Assembly: GCA_019115265.1 (NCBI GenBank)
Contig: DXDX01000031.1
Location: forward strand, 1 to 36,302
Direction: 5' to 3'
DNA length: 36,302 bases
Origin: Candidatus Flavonifractor merdigallinarum
GTDB lineage: Bacteria; Bacillota; Clostridia; Oscillospirales; Oscillospiraceae
The notes beneath the pieces were generated by a model that saw nothing but the letters and a program-made list of their open reading frames with translations, was not told the origin of the DNA and made no database searches. How positions within the stretch are numbered: position 1 is the first letter of the stretch; the number at the start of each line of letters is the position of its first letter. This document shows positions 13,391 through 21,889 of this stretch, piece after piece. The position numbers were made by a program, and so were the translations under genes.

Positions 13391-14392
13391 ATGAAGAAGA
13401 CACTTCCCCTTGTCCTGGCCGCCGCCCTCTCCCTGAGCCTGGTGGGCTGTTCCGGCACCGCCGCCCAGCCCACCGCGTCCCAGTCCGAGCCCTCCGCCGG
13501 AGTGGTGGAGACGCAGGCCCCCGCGTCCATCACCATTACCTCCCTCAACGGCGCCAAGGAGGAGGTGGAGCTGGAGGTGCCCTACAACCCCCAGCGGATC
13601 GCGATTCTGGATATGGCCGCGCTGGACATTCTGGACGCCCTGGGCGTAGGGGACCGGGTGGTGGGGACCGCCGACACCAGCCTGGATTACCTCCAGAGCT
13701 ACATCACCGAGGACATTGCCAATCTGGGCACCATCAAGGAGGCGGATTTGGAGGCGGTCATGGCCGCCGAGCCCGATGTCATCTTCATCGGCGGCCGTCT
13801 GGCCACATCCTATGATGCCCTCCGTGAGATTGCCCCGGTGGTCTACCTGGCCACCGACACGGACCTGGGTGTGGTGGAGAGTGTGCGGAAGAACGCATCC
13901 ACCATCGCCTCCCTCTTCGGCCTGGAGAGCAAGGTAGAGGAGCTGATGGCAGGGTTTGACCGCCGGATTGAGACCCTCCAAACGTTTGCCGATGGCAAAA
14001 CTGCCATTGTGGGCATGGTGACCAGCGGCAGCTACAATGTGCTGGGCAACGACGGCCGCTGCTCCATCATCGGCCGGGAAATTGGCTTTGAGAACATCGG
14101 CATCAACGCCAATCTGGACACCTCCACCCACGGCAATGAGGCCTCCTTCGAGTTCATTGTGGACAAAGCCCCGGACTACCTCTTTGTGATGGATCGGGAC
14201 GCCGCCATTGGGACCGAGGGGGCGAAGCTGGCCCAGGACGTGATGGAAAATGAGCTGGTCATGGGCACGGACGCCTACAAAAATGGCCATGTGGTCTATC
14301 TGGCTCACCCCGCCGTGTGGTACACCGCGGAGGGGGGCATCACCGCGCTGGACCAGATGCTCCAGGATCTGGAGAGTGCGCTGTTGGGCTGA
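13391..14392 (+). CDS. Siderophore-binding lipoprotein, YclQ-like
   Basis: The 333-residue product is the solute-binding component of the importer. A signal peptide (MKKTLPLVLAAALSLSL) ends in the lipobox LVGC, so Cys20 should be lipidated and the protein anchored outside the membrane. A Thr/Ser/Pro linker leads to a class III binding fold: PQRIAILDMAALDILDALG, then YLQSYITEDIANLGTIKEADLEAV, and the second lobe with FEFIVDKAPDYLFVMDRD (motifs cited). This matches YclQ/CeuA-type receptors. AAAAGGAG precedes ATG 13391. It stops only five bases before the convergent unknown gene, with no terminator between. Confidence 0.9.
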   Translation: MKKTLPLVLAAALSLSLVGCSGTAAQPTASQSEPSAGVVETQAPASITITSLNGAKEEVELEVPYNPQRIAILDMAALDILDALGVGDRVVGTADTSLDYLQSYITEDIANLGTIKEADLEAVMAAEPDVIFIGGRLATSYDALREIAPVVYLATDTDLGVVESVRKNASTIASLFGLESKVEELMAGFDRRIETLQTFADGKTAIVGMVTSGSYNVLGNDGRCSIIGREIGFENIGINANLDTSTHGNEASFEFIVDKAPDYLFVMDRDAAIGTEGAKLAQDVMENELVMGTDAYKNGHVVYLAHPAVWYTAEGGITALDQMLQDLESALLG

Positions 14393-14397
14393 GGCGG

Positions 14398-14940
14398 TCA
14401 GTCAGAGGACTCCCCGGTGGACGGGGTGTCCCCGCCGGTGCTGGGCGCGGAGGGCGCGGCCTGAAGGGAAGGACTGCTCCTTTCAGGGGCGCTGTTGTAG
14501 GTGGTGGACGCCGCATCGTCCTCCTTGCCCTGGACCGCGCTTTTCCACTTCTTGGGGTTGTCATTGGGCTGGCGGGAGGCCATGGCCATCATATAGAGCT
14601 GTGCATTGTGTTTGATGAGGTAGCGCATGTCTTTGGCGGGCACTTTGTCCCCCTTGCGGATGCGGGACGCGATTTTGGCGCACAATTTCAGCTTCTCCAT
14701 GGCGTCGCTGAGCACATCGCTGGAGTCCTCTTCTTTCTGAGGCCGGAACAGCGCAACCAGGCCCCTGGGCGCCTGGGCCTTTTGGGCCTGGGTCTGGAGC
14801 AATGCCACGGCCTGTTGGGAGAGCTGTAAGCGGTCGCTGGATGGGACGGACAGGCGAGCGGAATTCCCCGGCTGTCTGGCGGCGCTGGACTGCTTGGAAG
14901 AGCCGGGCGTTGAGGCGGCTGAGACATGGGATACGTCCAT
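14398..14940 (-). CDS. Unknown 180-residue protein with disordered ends
   Basis: I do not recognise a characterised family. The N-terminal 60 residues are Ser/Gln/Ala-rich and end with LQLSQQAVALLQTQAQKA; the central part (about 75-130) is a compact helical domain (DAMEKLKLCAKIASRIRKG, VPAKDMRYLIKHNAQLYMMAM); the last 50 residues are Ser/Thr/Pro-rich. Small clostridial proteins with a similar 'IASRI-x-GDKVP-x-KD' core occur near diverse genes without known role. No signal peptide or membrane segment. ATG 14940 has AGGAGGA at seven-base spacing. It is convergent with the importer and upstream of nothing else, so it appears monocistronic. Confidence 0.75.
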   Translation of the reverse strand: MDVSHVSAASTPGSSKQSSAARQPGNSARLSVPSSDRLQLSQQAVALLQTQAQKAQAPRGLVALFRPQKEEDSSDVLSDAMEKLKLCAKIASRIRKGDKVPAKDMRYLIKHNAQLYMMAMASRQPNDNPKKWKSAVQGKEDDAASTTYNSAPERSSPSLQAAPSAPSTGGDTPSTGESSD

Positions 14941-15014
14941 CAAAAATCCTCCTTTCCATGCTTAGGTTCTCTTACTTTCTATATCGGCAGAGAATTCCAC
15001 TGGGAAAACAGCAA

Positions 15015-15053
15015 AAGGCCGGACCACAGAACTTTTTTCTGTGGTCCGGCCTT
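15015..15053. terminator. Terminator at the end of the phosphate operon
   Basis: A perfect 17-bp stem (arms 15015-15031 and 15037-15053; loop CTTTT) follows the phoR stop codon on the minus strand and is followed there by TTTTGC. It should end the long pst-pho transcript. Confidence 0.88.
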
Positions 15054-15066
15054 GTTTGCAGGAAAC

Positions 15067-16794
15067 TCAGGCGCAGGGGAGGGTGATGCGGAAGGTGGTG
15101 CCCTGGTCCAGCTGGCTCTCCACCTGGATGTGACCGCCGTAGAGCGCCACAATGTGCTTTACGATGGCCAGGCCCAGGCCGGTGCCCCCCGCCTTGCGGG
15201 TGCGGCCCCGGTCCACCCGGTAGAACCGCTCAAAAATCCGGTCCAGGGACTCCGGCGGGATGCCGATGCCGGTATCGGAGACAGTGAGCACCGCCTGACC
15301 ATTCTCACATCCGGTGGTGATGGACACCTGCCCGCCGGGGCGGTTGTACTTGATGCCGTTCTCCGCCAGGTTGAGGATGACCTCCCGAAGCCGGTCCGGG
15401 GAGAGGGCGGCGGTACACTCATCGCCGGAGACGGTGAGGGTGACCTCCTGCTCCTTGGCCTTCAGGTCCAAAAGGTCTGCCGCCTCGCGAGCGGTGGCCA
15501 GCAGAGGGGCGGAGCCGCCCTCCTGGTCGATGGCCACCGAGTCCAGCTCGGAGATTTTCAAAATGTCATTGATAAGGGCGATGAGCCGGTCCACCTCCAC
15601 CCCGATGAGGGAGAAAAAGCGCTTCTGGTCCTCCGGCTCGGTGACCATGCCAGAGGAGAGCATGTCGGTAAAGCCCTTGATGGAGGTGAGGGGGGTCTTG
15701 AGCTCGTGGGAGACATTGGCGGTGAAGTCGCTGCGGATGTGCTCCGCCCGCTTGAGCTCGGTGACATCGGACAGGAGGATGGAGGTGCCCACCCGCTGCC
15801 CCTCGTACTGCTGCCCCGAGACGGGGGAGAGGAAGAAGCGCAGGCTGCGCCCCGGCATGGGCAAATCGTCCACATCCAGCACCACCTGGGTCTTTTGGCT
15901 GTGGCACTGCTCCATGGCCTCCCGCAGGCGGCGGCTGCGGGTGGGGAGGAGCAGGCCGGAGAGGTCGCTGGAGTCCTCCGGCACCCCGAACAGCTCCCGG
16001 GCGGCCCGGTTACAGGCCAGCAGCCCGCCCTTCTCGTCCAGCAGGAGAAGGCCCTCGTCCATACAGTCTAGAATGAGGTTTACCTTGTCCCGCTCGCTGG
16101 TCAGGCTGTGGATGGAATCCCCCAGCCGCTCCACCAGCTTGTCAATGTAGCGCAGAATGGGCCGCAGCTCGTCGTCCCCCCGGTAGGCGTCCAGACTGGT
16201 AGGCGCCGCCCCGGAGAGCACACTGGACAGGGCGTCCCCCACCGCCCCCAGAGGGGCCACCGCCCGCTGGGCCATCCGGCGGGAGAGGGCCAGGGCCATC
16301 AGCAGCGCCACCACCGAGGCGGCCAGCAGCCCCAAAGTCCCCCGCCACACCAGACTGTCAATGGAGGAGAGGGGCATGGAGGCCCTTCCAATCATGCCGT
16401 CGGTGAAGCGCTTGGCCACATAGAGCATGGGCACTCCCACCGTGTCCGAGGCGCGGGTGTCCTCCCCCCAGCCGGTGGCCAGAGCGGCGATGACCTCCGG
16501 GCGGTTGGCGTGATTCTCCAGGGTGCCGGCCTCCGCGCCGGTGTCAATGAGGACGGTGCCGTCCGGGTCAATGATGGTCAGGCGCTTGTCGGGGGCGGCC
16601 TGCTGAAACTGCTCTGCGGCGGCCTGGGCGTTGGTAATCTGGCTCTGGCTGTCCATGAGAATCAGCAGTTCTTTCAGGCTCTCCAGCGAATCCTCCCGCT
16701 CCTGATTGAAGAGGAACCACACCCCCATGGCATTGGACACCAGGAGAGCGACCAGAACAATGAGTAAAGTGGCGGCGGTCAGACGTTTTTTCAT
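15067..16794 (-). CDS. phoR: Phosphate sensor histidine kinase PhoR
   Basis: The 575-residue product is a membrane sensor kinase: helix 1 (about 5-30), an extracytoplasmic sensor of about 115 residues, helix 2 (about 150-172), a HAMP-like linker, a PAS domain (about 235-335), the HisKA box with the phospho-acceptor His in SHELKTPLTSIKG, and an ATP-binding domain with N-box NLAENGIKYN, DTGIGIPPE and GTGLGLAIVKH. It is the last gene of the pst-pho operon, 16 bases after the response regulator. ATG 16794 is preceded by GAGGAG at a rather long spacing of 12. In this family the Pst complex and PhoU hold the kinase off when phosphate is plentiful. Confidence 0.93.
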   Translation of the reverse strand: MKKRLTAATLLIVLVALLVSNAMGVWFLFNQEREDSLESLKELLILMDSQSQITNAQAAAEQFQQAAPDKRLTIIDPDGTVLIDTGAEAGTLENHANRPEVIAALATGWGEDTRASDTVGVPMLYVAKRFTDGMIGRASMPLSSIDSLVWRGTLGLLAASVVALLMALALSRRMAQRAVAPLGAVGDALSSVLSGAAPTSLDAYRGDDELRPILRYIDKLVERLGDSIHSLTSERDKVNLILDCMDEGLLLLDEKGGLLACNRAARELFGVPEDSSDLSGLLLPTRSRRLREAMEQCHSQKTQVVLDVDDLPMPGRSLRFFLSPVSGQQYEGQRVGTSILLSDVTELKRAEHIRSDFTANVSHELKTPLTSIKGFTDMLSSGMVTEPEDQKRFFSLIGVEVDRLIALINDILKISELDSVAIDQEGGSAPLLATAREAADLLDLKAKEQEVTLTVSGDECTAALSPDRLREVILNLAENGIKYNRPGGQVSITTGCENGQAVLTVSDTGIGIPPESLDRIFERFYRVDRGRTRKAGGTGLGLAIVKHIVALYGGHIQVESQLDQGTTFRITLPCA

Positions 16795-16810
16795 ACCATG
16801 AGTACGCTCC

Positions 16811-17479
16811 TCAGTCAATCTTATAGCCCACGCCCCGGACGGTGGAGATGAGGCCATCGCCCAGCTTCTGGCGCAGGGATTTGATGTGCATATCCACTGT
16901 GCGGGTCTCGCCGGTGAAGTCATAGTCCCACACCGTGTGGAGAATCTCGTCCCGGGTGAGCACCGCGCCCCGCCGGGAGACCAGCAGGCGCAGCAGCTCA
17001 AATTCCTTATAAGTCAGCTCCACCAGCTCGCCCCCGCGGCGCACCGTGCGGGCGGCGGGGTCAATCTCCAGTTCCCCGCAGCGCAGCAGACCATCCTCCC
17101 GCCGGTGGGTGCGGCGGAGGACGGCTTTGATGCGGGCTTGCAGCTCCATGAGGCCAAAGGGCTTGACCACATAGTCGTCCGCCCCCGTCTCCAGGCCGGT
17201 GACCCGGTCCATCTCGGCGGTGCGGGCGGTGAGCAGAATGATGGGGACCTCGGCGGTCTCCCGGGCGGCGCGCAGGCGGCGCAGAAGCTCCAATCCGTCC
17301 ATGCCGGGCAGCATGATGTCCAGCAGATAGATCACAGGGGGCGTGAGGCCGGCTTCGGCGGCGAAATACTCCTCGGCGGACTCGTAGACACGGGCCTCAT
17401 AGCCGGTGGACTGGAAGTAGTAGCGGAGCATTTCGCGGATGCTGCTGTCATCCTCCACGATGACAATGGCATTGGACAT
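16811..17479 (-). CDS. phoB: Phosphate response regulator (PhoB/PhoP type)
   Basis: The 222-residue product is an OmpR-family regulator. The receiver has the acidic pair EDD, phospho-acceptor Asp54 in LLDIMLPGMDG, the conserved Thr in ILLTAR and Lys in VVKPFG. The C-terminal winged helix has ELTYKEFELLRLL and the recognition part RTVDMHIKSLRQKLG. AAAGGAGG precedes ATG 17479. It lies between phoU and phoR, and TGTAAA repeats upstream of pstS are its probable target. The naming (phoB or phoP) depends on convention; the role in phosphate starvation follows from context. Confidence 0.93.
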   Translation of the reverse strand: MSNAIVIVEDDSSIREMLRYYFQSTGYEARVYESAEEYFAAEAGLTPPVIYLLDIMLPGMDGLELLRRLRAARETAEVPIILLTARTAEMDRVTGLETGADDYVVKPFGLMELQARIKAVLRRTHRREDGLLRCGELEIDPAARTVRRGGELVELTYKEFELLRLLVSRRGAVLTRDEILHTVWDYDFTGETRTVDMHIKSLRQKLGDGLISTVRGVGYKID

Positions 17480-17494
17480 GGGGGCTTTCCTCCT

Positions 17495-18145
17495 TTAGGT
17501 GGGTGTGGCCAGGGTGCCGGTGACGCAGTAGATGGCCCACTGGGCGATGTTCACCGCGTGGTCCGCGATGCGCTCCAGATACTTGGCGATGATGATGAGG
17601 TCGATGGCCTGGTCGGCGCTCTCCCGGTTGTTGAGAATGAGCTCCACCAGCTCGGCCTTCTCGGTGCGGAAGAGCTCATCCACCTCGTCGTCCAGGCCGA
17701 TGACCTCCCCGGCGGCGTCCTGGTCCCGGTTGACATAGGCAAAAATGGCCCGCTTGACCATAAAACCGGCCTTCTGGCTCATGGTGCGGATGTGGGTCAA
17801 GTCGCTGCCCGCCTGGTTCTGGGCCAGAAGCAGGGAGATCTCCGCGATGTTGGCGCACTGGTCGCCGATGCGCTGTAAGTCGGTGACCATCTTCAGCGCC
17901 GCCGAGATGGTGCGCAAATCCCGGGCCACCGGCTGCTGCTGGAGGAGGAGGCGCAGACAGCGGTTTTCAATGCTGCGCTCCATCTGCTCCATGGTGTGGG
18001 TGAGGTCAATGGCCTGGTGGGCCTGCCGGCGATCGGGAGAGGCCAGGGAGGAGGTCACCAAATCAATGGCGTCCTCAGCGGCCGCGGCCATATCAATCAT
18101 TTCCGTCCCCAAATCGTGGAGCTCGGAGTCGAATGTTTTTCTCAT
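17495..18145 (-). CDS. phoU: Phosphate signalling protein PhoU
   Basis: The 216-residue product is a PhoU protein of normal length: two tandem three-helix bundles, with the family metal-binding patterns ENRCLRLLLQQQPVARDLR (first bundle, cited as motif) and YLERIADHAVNIAQ (second bundle). It links the Pst transporter to the PhoR kinase and represses the Pho response in phosphate-rich conditions. It follows pstB by 15 bases and precedes the regulator gene by 15 bases. Confidence 0.94.
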   Translation of the reverse strand: MRKTFDSELHDLGTEMIDMAAAAEDAIDLVTSSLASPDRRQAHQAIDLTHTMEQMERSIENRCLRLLLQQQPVARDLRTISAALKMVTDLQRIGDQCANIAEISLLLAQNQAGSDLTHIRTMSQKAGFMVKRAIFAYVNRDQDAAGEVIGLDDEVDELFRTEKAELVELILNNRESADQAIDLIIIAKYLERIADHAVNIAQWAIYCVTGTLATPT

Positions 18146-18160
18146 AAGGGCCTCCTTGTG

Positions 18161-18922
18161 TTATCCGAAGCGGCCGGTGATATAGTCCTCGGTCCGCTTG
18201 TCCTTGGGCATGGAGAAGAGCTGGGTGGTCTCGCCGAACTCAATGAGCTCGCCCAGCAGGAAAAAGGCGCATCGGTCGGATACACGGGTGGCCTGCTGCA
18301 TGTTGTGTGTGACCATGATGATAGTGTAATCCTTTTTCAGTTCCACCGCAAGCTCCTCAATTTTGGAGGTGGAGATGGGGTCCAGGGCGGAGGTGGCCTC
18401 GTCCATGAGGAGGACGTCGGGCTTCACCGCCAGGGCCCGGGCGATGCACAGGCGCTGCTGCTGGCCGCCGGAGAGGCCCAGCGCCGACTTCTTCAGCCGG
18501 TCCTTCACCTCGTCCCAGATGGCCGCCCCCCGCAGGGACTCCTCCACAATGTCGTCCAGCTGGCTCTTGTTGCGGATGCCGTGGGTGCGGGGGCCGTAGG
18601 CGATGTTGTCATAGATGGACATGGGGAAGGGGTTGGCCTTCTGGAATACCATGCCGATCTGCTTGCGCAGCCAGGTCACATCCAGGCCGGGGGCGTAGAT
18701 GTCCTGCTCCCGGTAGCGCAGGCTGCCGGTGATTTTCACGTTGGGGATGAGGTCGTTCATGCGGTTGATGGTGCGCAGGAAGGTGGATTTGCCGCAGCCG
18801 GAGGGGCCGATGAGGGCGGTGATGCACCGCTCGGGGATCTCCATGTTGATGGACTTGAGCGCCCGGTTCTCCCCGTAATAGAGGTCCAGATTCTCCGCTT
18901 GGATGATGGTTTTGTCATTCAT
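18161..18922 (-). CDS. pstB: Phosphate importer ATPase PstB
   Basis: The 253-residue product shows Walker [10 protein letters not shown], the PstB-specific [11 protein letters not shown] that follows it, Q-loop [12 protein letters not shown], signature [15 protein letters not shown], Walker [17 protein letters not shown] and switch His in [12 protein letters not shown] 18922 is chosen over GTG 18934 because AAGGTGA lies nine bases upstream and the protein then has the usual length. It powers high-affinity phosphate import with PstA and PstC. Confidence 0.95.
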   Translation of the reverse strand: MNDKTIIQAENLDLYYGENRALKSINMEIPERCITALIGPSGCGKSTFLRTINRMNDLIPNVKITGSLRYREQDIYAPGLDVTWLRKQIGMVFQKANPFPMSIYDNIAYGPRTHGIRNKSQLDDIVEESLRGAAIWDEVKDRLKKSALGLSGGQQQRLCIARALAVKPDVLLMDEATSALDPISTSKIEELAVELKKDYTIIMVTHNMQQATRVSDRCAFFLLGELIEFGETTQLFSMPKDKRTEDYITGRFG

Positions 18923-18937
18923 ATCGCAATTCACCTT

Positions 18938-19840
18938 TTATTTCTTTCTCAGATGTTTGCCCACCAGCTTGGCGGCCAGGTTGATGACCAGCGTGATGGC
19001 CAGCAGGACCACCGCCACAGAGAAGGCCATATCGAACTGGGCGCGCTCCTTGGCGTAGACGTACAGGGCCACGGTGAGGGTGGCGCCGGAGCTGTCCACC
19101 AGACCGCCGTCGCTGAAGAATTTCTGGAGGGTGGTGCCCATACCGGCGGTGAACATGAGGACCGCGGACTCGCCCACAATGCGCCCAATGGCCAGAATGC
19201 AGCCGGTGACAATGCCGTCAATGGATCCAGGGAGAACAATGGTGCGGATCATGTGCCACTTGCCCGCGCCCAGGCCCAGCGCGCCCTCCCGGTAGCCCTG
19301 GGGCACCGTCTTGAGGGACTCCTGGGTGGTGCGGATGATGGTGGGCAGGGTCATAATCACCAGGGTGAAAGCGCCGGCCAGCAGGGTTTTCCCTAGGCCC
19401 AACACCTGACAGAACACCAGCATACCCACCAGGGCGTACAGAATGGAGGGAATGCCGGCCAGAGTTTCGGTGGCAAACTCAATAGCGGCGACCAGCTTGT
19501 GGTTGGTGGCGTACTCGGTGAGGTAGATGGCCGCCCCTACGCCCAGAGGGAGGACAAAGAGGAGGGTGACCACAATCACATAGATGGTGTTCTGAATGGC
19601 GGGCAGAATGCCGTCGGTGCCCCGCAGCACGCTCTCCTGGGTGGTGAGGAACTCCAAGTTCAGATTGGGAAGGCCCCGATAGAGAATATAGCCGATGAGG
19701 AAGAGGAGCAGCAGACAGGTGAGCGCAGCGGAGAGGTAGAGCAGGGAGCGCATCACCACATCATAGGTGCGGCGGCGCACGCTCAGCCCCTGGGTCTGCT
19801 TCTGTTCCTCCGCGCGCACGGAAGAGATTACCTTTGTCAT
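18938..19840 (-). CDS. pstA: Phosphate importer permease PstA
   Basis: The 300-residue product has six membrane helices and the ABC permease EAA loop region (ESLKTVPQGYREGALGLGAGKW, in part) followed by VLPGSIDGIVTGCILAIGRIVGESAVLMF, the PstA hallmark. An N-terminal cytosolic arm of about 30 residues (EEQKQTQGLSVRRRT) precedes helix 1. It overlaps nothing but sits three bases from pstC and 15 bases upstream of pstB, within one transcript. Confidence 0.94.
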   Translation of the reverse strand: MTKVISSVRAEEQKQTQGLSVRRRTYDVVMRSLLYLSAALTCLLLLFLIGYILYRGLPNLNLEFLTTQESVLRGTDGILPAIQNTIYVIVVTLLFVLPLGVGAAIYLTEYATNHKLVAAIEFATETLAGIPSILYALVGMLVFCQVLGLGKTLLAGAFTLVIMTLPTIIRTTQESLKTVPQGYREGALGLGAGKWHMIRTIVLPGSIDGIVTGCILAIGRIVGESAVLMFTAGMGTTLQKFFSDGGLVDSSGATLTVALYVYAKERAQFDMAFSVAVVLLAITLVINLAAKLVGKHLRKK

Positions 19841-19843
19841 CCT

Positions 19844-20752
19844 TTAACCCTCCTTGTTCCGCTTGAGGAACACATTCAGGAATATATTGATGCACATGAT
19901 GAAGAGAAAGAGCACCAGGCCGATGGAGTACAGGGCGTTGCGCTGGAGGGAGCCCACAGCGGCGTAGCTCATCTCGCTGGCGATGGCGGTGGTGAGGAAT
20001 TTCACGCTGGAGAAGAGGGAGGGCATGTTGGCCACATTGCCCGCCACCATCAGAATGGCCATGGCCTCGCCGATGGCCCGGCCCACACCCAGCACCACCG
20101 CCGCGGCGATGCCGCTCTTGGCGGCGGGGGCGGTGACCCGGAAGTACGTCTCCAGCTCGGTGGCCCCCAAGGCCAGGCTGGCCTCCTCATACTCCTTGGG
20201 CACGGCCCGCAGAGCGGTCTCCGACACCGAGATAATGGAGGGGAGAATCATCACGGCCAGCACAATAATGGCGGCCAGCAGGCTGTCTCCGGCGGCCAGA
20301 TGGAAGGTCTCCCGGATGGCGGGGAGCAGGACCATCATGCCCACCAGACCGTACACCACCGAGGGAATACCGGCCAGCAGGTCCACCGCCGGACGGATGG
20401 CGGCGGCCACCTTGGGGGGCGCCACCTTGGCCAGGAACACCGCCATCAGGAAGCCCAGGGGCACGCCGATGAGAATGGCCCCGGCGGTGCCGTAAATGGA
20501 GGTGAGGATGAAGGGCAGGATACCGTAGGCGGGGTCCGTTTGATCGGTGGAGGCCCAGCGTGTGCCAAAGAGGAAGTCCACCAGGCCCACTTCCCGGATG
20601 GCGGGCAGACCTGAGATGACGAGATAGATGGTGATCAGCAGGACGAAGGCGATGGCGATAAAGCCGCAGATTAGGAAGAGGACCTTCATGATCCACTCCA
20701 TCGCCTCCTTGGGGGTGAGCTTGCCGCCGCGCCCCGGAATCAATGCTTTCAT
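19844..20752 (-). CDS. pstC: Phosphate importer permease PstC
   Basis: The 302-residue product is the partner permease, with six membrane helices and the PstC stretch LFGTRWASTDQTDPAYGILPF in its extracellular part (cited as motif), the EAA loop ALRAVPKEYEEASLALGATEL, and GVGRAIGEAMAILMVAGN. An N-terminal cytosolic stretch (PGRGGKLTPKEAME) is of usual size. It follows pstS after a 122-base gap that carries a strong hairpin, which may tune the ratio of binding protein to permease. Confidence 0.94.
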   Translation of the reverse strand: MKALIPGRGGKLTPKEAMEWIMKVLFLICGFIAIAFVLLITIYLVISGLPAIREVGLVDFLFGTRWASTDQTDPAYGILPFILTSIYGTAGAILIGVPLGFLMAVFLAKVAPPKVAAAIRPAVDLLAGIPSVVYGLVGMMVLLPAIRETFHLAAGDSLLAAIIVLAVMILPSIISVSETALRAVPKEYEEASLALGATELETYFRVTAPAAKSGIAAAVVLGVGRAIGEAMAILMVAGNVANMPSLFSSVKFLTTAIASEMSYAAVGSLQRNALYSIGLVLFLFIMCINIFLNVFLKRNKEG

Positions 20753-20821
20753 ATCAGAACCAACCTTTTTAAGAAAAATTTCTGGTGTGTGGGCGGTGTG
20801 TCAGAGAAATTTGACACGCGG

Positions 20822-20853
20822 AAGCAAGCCCCCGGAGGCCCGGGGACTTGCTT
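20822..20853 (-). terminator. Hairpin between pstS and pstC, likely attenuator or mRNA stabiliser
   Basis: A 14-bp stem with one G-T pair and a 4-base loop (GCCT) lies 22 bases after the pstS stop. On the minus strand it is not followed by a U run, so it is more likely a partial terminator or a 3'-end stabiliser of pstS mRNA than a full stop. It would allow more PstS than membrane subunits. Confidence 0.6.
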
Positions 20854-20874
20854 TTGGGGGGTATGGGAGAGAAG

Positions 20875-21759
20875 TTAGCCGTTGGCGGACACCGCACCGG
20901 CGGCGGCGATGATGTCGGCGGCGTCAGCGCTCATGGAGAAGTCCAGGAAAGCCTGAGCGGCGGGGGAGAGCTCGGCGCCCTCCTTGGTGACCATGACGAA
21001 GGGGCGCTGAATGGCGTAAGTACCGTCCAGAACCGTGGCCTCAGAGGGAGCGACGCCGCCCACCTTCACAGCCTTGACGGAGTTGTTCACCGCGGACAGG
21101 GAGGCATAGCCGATGCCGTTGGGGTTGGAGGCCACATTGCCGATGACGTCGCCGGTGGAGGAGTACTCGTTGGTGTACTTGCAGGCATCCTTCACGCCCA
21201 CAATCTCCTCGAAGGCGCCGCGGGTGCCGGAGCCAGCCTCACGGCCAAAGACGGCGATCTGGCCATCGGCGCCGCCCAGCTCAGACCAGTTGGTGATTTC
21301 GCCCTTGAAAATCTGGGCAATCTGCTCCACGGTCAAATCCTCCACACCGTTGTTGGGGTTGACCACCACGGCAACGCCGTCCAGAGCCACGATGTTCTCC
21401 ACCGCGCCGCTGCTCTTCTCCGCATCCTCCAGGGCACGGGAGGAGAGGCCGATGTCGCAGGTGCCGGCGGTGGCGGACTCAATGCCGGTGCCGGAGCCAG
21501 TGCCGGAGTAGTTGACGGTCACGTCGGGGTTGGCCTCCATAAAGGCCTCAGCCAGCGCCTTCACCACACTCTCCATGGAGGTGGAGCCGTCGGTGTTGAC
21601 GGTGCCGGAGAGCTCCGTGGGGGTATTCTCAGAAGGGGCGGCGCTGTTGGTGCCGCTGCTGGGGTTGGAAGAGGGGGCGGAGGAAGTGCCGCCGCCGCAG
21701 CCGGCCAGCAGACCCAGACAGAGCACACCGGACAGGACAAGAGAGGTAATGCGTTTCAT
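20875..21759 (-). CDS. pstS: Phosphate-binding lipoprotein PstS
   Basis: The 294-residue product starts with a lipoprotein signal (MKRITSLVLSGVLCLGLLAGC), lipobox LAGC, then a Gly/Ser/Asn linker of about 45 residues. The mature part is a type II binding protein with phosphate-loop motifs DGSTSMESVV, YSGTGSGTGIE and GREAGSGTRGAFEEI. ATG 21759 is chosen because GGAGA lies about nine to ten bases upstream; earlier in-frame ATGs overlap or precede that site. It is the first gene of the pst-pho operon and directly follows the PHO-box promoter. Confidence 0.95.
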   Translation of the reverse strand: MKRITSLVLSGVLCLGLLAGCGGGTSSAPSSNPSSGTNSAAPSENTPTELSGTVNTDGSTSMESVVKALAEAFMEANPDVTVNYSGTGSGTGIESATAGTCDIGLSSRALEDAEKSSGAVENIVALDGVAVVVNPNNGVEDLTVEQIAQIFKGEITNWSELGGADGQIAVFGREAGSGTRGAFEEIVGVKDACKYTNEYSSTGDVIGNVASNPNGIGYASLSAVNNSVKAVKVGGVAPSEATVLDGTYAIQRPFVMVTKEGAELSPAAQAFLDFSMSADAADIIAAAGAVSANG

Positions 21760-21833
21760 GGTTTTCATTCTCCATTTCATTGTAGAATTTACATACAAAC
21801 TTTTGAGCGACCCGGTCTCCCGGGGACGGTGTT

Positions 21834-21889
21834 AGTATAGCCGAGGGTTTGTAAAGTCGTCTTGCAGGAGAATGTAAAGGCTTTGTAAA
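21834..21889 (-). promoter_or_regulatory. pstS promoter with PHO-box-like repeats
   Basis: On the minus strand TTTACA occurs at 21889-21884, 21878-21873 and 21855-21850, i.e. with 11- and 23-base steps, as in the TT(A/T)ACA direct repeats bound by Gram-positive PhoP. A -10 box TATACT lies at 21839-21834 and there is no good -35, which fits an activator-dependent promoter. The start would be near 21827, 68 bases before the pstS ATG. Confidence 0.8.
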
